From: Emergomyces orientalis
Lineage: Eukaryota; Ascomycota; Eurotiomycetes; Onygenales; Ajellomycetaceae
Assembly: GCA_002110485.1 (NCBI GenBank)
Contig: MOWL01000003.1
Span: forward strand, 1-64,000
Length of the DNA stretch: 64,000 bases
Direction: 5' to 3'
The notes beneath the pieces were generated by a model, which saw only the letters and a program-made list of their open reading frames with translations, was not told the DNA's origin and did no database searches. How positions within the stretch are numbered: position 1 is the first letter of the stretch; every line of letters starts with the position of its first letter. This document shows, one piece after another, positions 62,180 to 64,000 of the stretch. A program made the translations under genes and the position numbers.

Positions 62180-63940
62180 TCAGGCGCTACTCTGGACGTT
62201 TGACCCTGTTGTCGTGGAGATATGCCCAGACCAGCCATTGTTATTACAGGGTCGTTTCAACATGCCCGCCTGATGAAGTGACCTTTTCAAGGATCCGACC
62301 CGCCTTTTCTTCGGGCGGCTGTCTATGTCGGACCGGTGAAAGTCTATGATCAGAACCCGGCGCAGCTCGTTATTCCATAACATGTTGGCAGGCCGCAGGT
62401 CTTTATGCACCACTCCCAGCATACGGACTTCCTCTTTCGACTTGGAAATTTCACGATTTAGCGCAGAGACTTCCTTGCCTTTGACATGCTCTATACTTTC
62501 CCCGGCCCAACCCATGAGAAGCATATGGCGGATGTCCCCAGCACCATGGAGGAAAAGGATCAATTTCAAATCAATCGTCCCCAGGAATACAGGGACAGCA
62601 GAACCCTGTGCTTTCTGAAGAACCCGGTATATTTCTGCTTCACGTGAGACATCTTTCCAGAGCCCGGATGTTGTCCCCTTTCCAACAAGAGTGTAGCCAT
62701 ATGCAGCACAAGTGATCTTGAAGGGTGCACCATACGATCCACAAGTCCCAAATGGTGTGCAGTTATGATCAAGGTCACGATCGAGCTGTTTTTTCAGTAG
62801 TTGCACAAGTTCCCTTGCATCGATACAATGTCGATCACCATTTTGGCCTTGCCGGTGGAGAGAAACATTAGGGCATTGATGATCCAATTCGCCTTTCTGT
62901 TGCAAACCCAATAAGCATCGCTGCGTACAGTAACGTGCTGTGTGTTGGCTCTGGCCGCTCGATGGCCTAGGATCTGCTGGACGCGATGAATGCTGGCTGG
63001 GTGGGGAGGACATCACTTGGCTGAAGCCCCGCTTCCGGCCGTACGTCGCTTGGTTAGAGTCGGAGTCGGAAGAATCCATATGATCACTTTGTAGCGAGGT
63101 GTCCATTGGTGCACACGCGGTTTGAGATCGGGTAGAAGCTCGACAGCCGGGCTGTAATGGAGATAATGGCAGATGTTCAGAGGGCATATATTCCGAGCTT
63201 GCATATTCCGATCCTGGAGGAGTTTGTTGCCGCTCGTCATCAGGGATTCGCGACTGTGTAAAGTCAAAACTTGTCTTCCATATATGAAGCTGGGATCTTG
63301 CTGCATTCCGCCACTTCTGGTCACAGATATCCGAGGGAAAGGACATCAGACAGAGACATAATATTCTGACAATAGCTGTCTTTGACTGATGAAAGACCCC
63401 AGGATTTTCTGAAATCACATCCATGTTTGGTTCACAGAGGTAGTAGTAGAGTGTACTAGGGTCGTTGTATGAAATACGCAGAAGAACGATAGCAAGTCCA
63501 TTAGTTATGTAGGAATACTCTAGTCCATGTTGAATCATGACATGATACTCCTGAACCAACACCGAGCCAGTCAGCTGTTCCGCATTATATCTCAGTTTTT
63601 CATCCTTGCCTGTGGGGATTGTGTCTGGCTGAACAATCTCTTCCCAGAACCTCATCGGTCGAAGACCCGCTCGGAGATTTTCAACTGAGAGCTTGTGTGG
63701 TGGCTTATACTCGACGGTCGTAATCAAAGTATTGGTGGAACCGTTGACTCGATGAATACAAAATGAATCTGGTTTGGGGTGCTGTGTGCTGGATTCATCA
63801 ACCAACTGTACATCATCATTTGACTCTTCTAGAAGATTTTCATGATTTTCAAACACGACGCCATCGCCAAGCCGGAATTTCTCTCGGGCATCAGGTATTT
63901 TGCATAGCTCAGCTATGATATCTTGGACATGGTCTTCCAC
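62180..63940 (-). CDS. Kinase-like protein, 5' end at or beyond the window edge
   Basis: 586 codons remain. The N-terminal part is IIAELCKIPDAREKF, LITTVEYKPPHKLSVENLRA and RFWEEIVQPDTIP. A Ser/Pro/Gln-rich linker (about 225-320) follows, then a kinase-like domain with YTLVGKGTTSGLWKD, LLMGWAGESIEHVKG, GVVHKDLRPANMLWN (catalytic loop, Asp near 512) and VLIIDFHRSD (DFG equivalent is DFH). It ends soon after with a basic tail. The open frame begins after a TGA at about 63947-63949 with no ATG nearby, so either an upstream exon joins near the CTGCAG at 63941 or that TGA replaced a sense codon. The substrate is unknown; such short kinase-like proteins are common in ascomycetes. Confidence 0.65.
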   Translation of the reverse strand: MEDHVQDIIAELCKIPDAREKFRLGDGVVFENHENLLEESNDDVQLVDESSTQHPKPDSFCIHRVNGSTNTLITTVEYKPPHKLSVENLRAGLRPMRFWEEIVQPDTIPTGKDEKLRYNAEQLTGSVLVQEYHVMIQHGLEYSYITNGLAIVLLRISYNDPSTLYYYLCEPNMDVISENPGVFHQSKTAIVRILCLCLMSFPSDICDQKWRNAARSQLHIWKTSFDFTQSRIPDDERQQTPPGSEYASSEYMPSEHLPLSPLQPGCRASTRSQTACAPMDTSLQSDHMDSSDSDSNQATYGRKRGFSQVMSSPPSQHSSRPADPRPSSGQSQHTARYCTQRCLLGLQQKGELDHQCPNVSLHRQGQNGDRHCIDARELVQLLKKQLDRDLDHNCTPFGTCGSYGAPFKITCAAYGYTLVGKGTTSGLWKDVSREAEIYRVLQKAQGSAVPVFLGTIDLKLILFLHGAGDIRHMLLMGWAGESIEHVKGKEVSALNREISKSKEEVRMLGVVHKDLRPANMLWNNELRRVLIIDFHRSDIDSRPKKRRVGSLKRSLHQAGMLKRPCNNNGWSGHISTTTGSNVQSSA

Positions 63941-64000
63941 TGCAGCTCATTTGTAGTTCTCCAGATCCTTTTCACTTCGTAGTTTTCGACTAGAATACCG

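Noticed and set aside
1..64000. tRNA, rRNA and telomeric repeats
   Set aside because: I looked for cloverleaf-type box A/B spacing, rRNA-like tracts and TTAGGG arrays and saw none; a scan with tRNAscan-SE and Rfam would settle it.

Overview
The window looks like a repeat-rich accessory region of a filamentous ascomycete genome. The evidence is short GT-AG introns (about 58-100 bp) with CTAAC- or CTGAT-like branch sites, a FunK1-type kinase, two DUF3435 tyrosine-recombinase genes with C2H2 tails, and fungal Ty3/Gypsy, Ty1/Copia and Tad/I-like LINE elements. A Eurotiomycete-like host is my guess, not something the sequence proves. I see no rRNA, tRNA, CRISPR array or telomeric repeat.

Layout. 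(1) 1-8.43 kb: a Ty3/Gypsy-type unit cut by the window edge, with protease and RT-RNaseH-integrase. It is followed on the same strand by a large non-pol gene in the position where some retroelements carry env. That gene is split by one in-frame TGA, and its C-terminal half resembles a 2-oxoglutarate/Fe(II) dioxygenase fold. (2) 8.43-16.9 kb: a nest of very AT-rich LINE copies ('LINE-1' here, no relation to mammalian L1) in both orientations. One truncated copy sits inside another with a 16-bp target-site duplication (TSD). (3) 16.9-20 kb: a multi-exon DUF3435 recombinase gene broken by TGA codons. (4) 20-29.6 kb: a RING-finger pseudogene, a 17-bp minisatellite, a third LINE family ('LINE-3') and small MADS-like and unknown genes. 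(5) 29.7-32.1 kb: an intact FunK1 kinase. (6) 36.2-41.9 kb: a complete, apparently very young Copia element with LTRs that I read as identical and one uninterrupted 1564-residue polyprotein. (7) 42-47.1 kb: second copies of many segments from 21-33 kb, with a solo Copia LTR. (8) 47.6-50.6 kb: a second DUF3435 gene on the opposite strand, with exons 2-5 open. (9) 51.2-60.8 kb: more LINE-1, including one copy split by a full-length second LINE ('LINE-2') flanked by a 12-bp TSD. (10) 61-64 kb: a small unknown gene and a kinase-like gene that runs to the window end.

Two themes stand out. Near-identical LINE copies differ mostly by C-to-T changes at the first C of CC on either strand, so Trp TGG codons repeatedly become TGA. 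This resembles repeat-directed mutation but is not the classical CpA pattern. In addition, the 21-47 kb interval is a mosaic of direct and inverted duplications of small gene families (RING, MADS-like, an 86-residue unknown) lying between two DUF3435 genes. That would suit a large DUF3435-mobilised element or its remains, but I could not find its ends.
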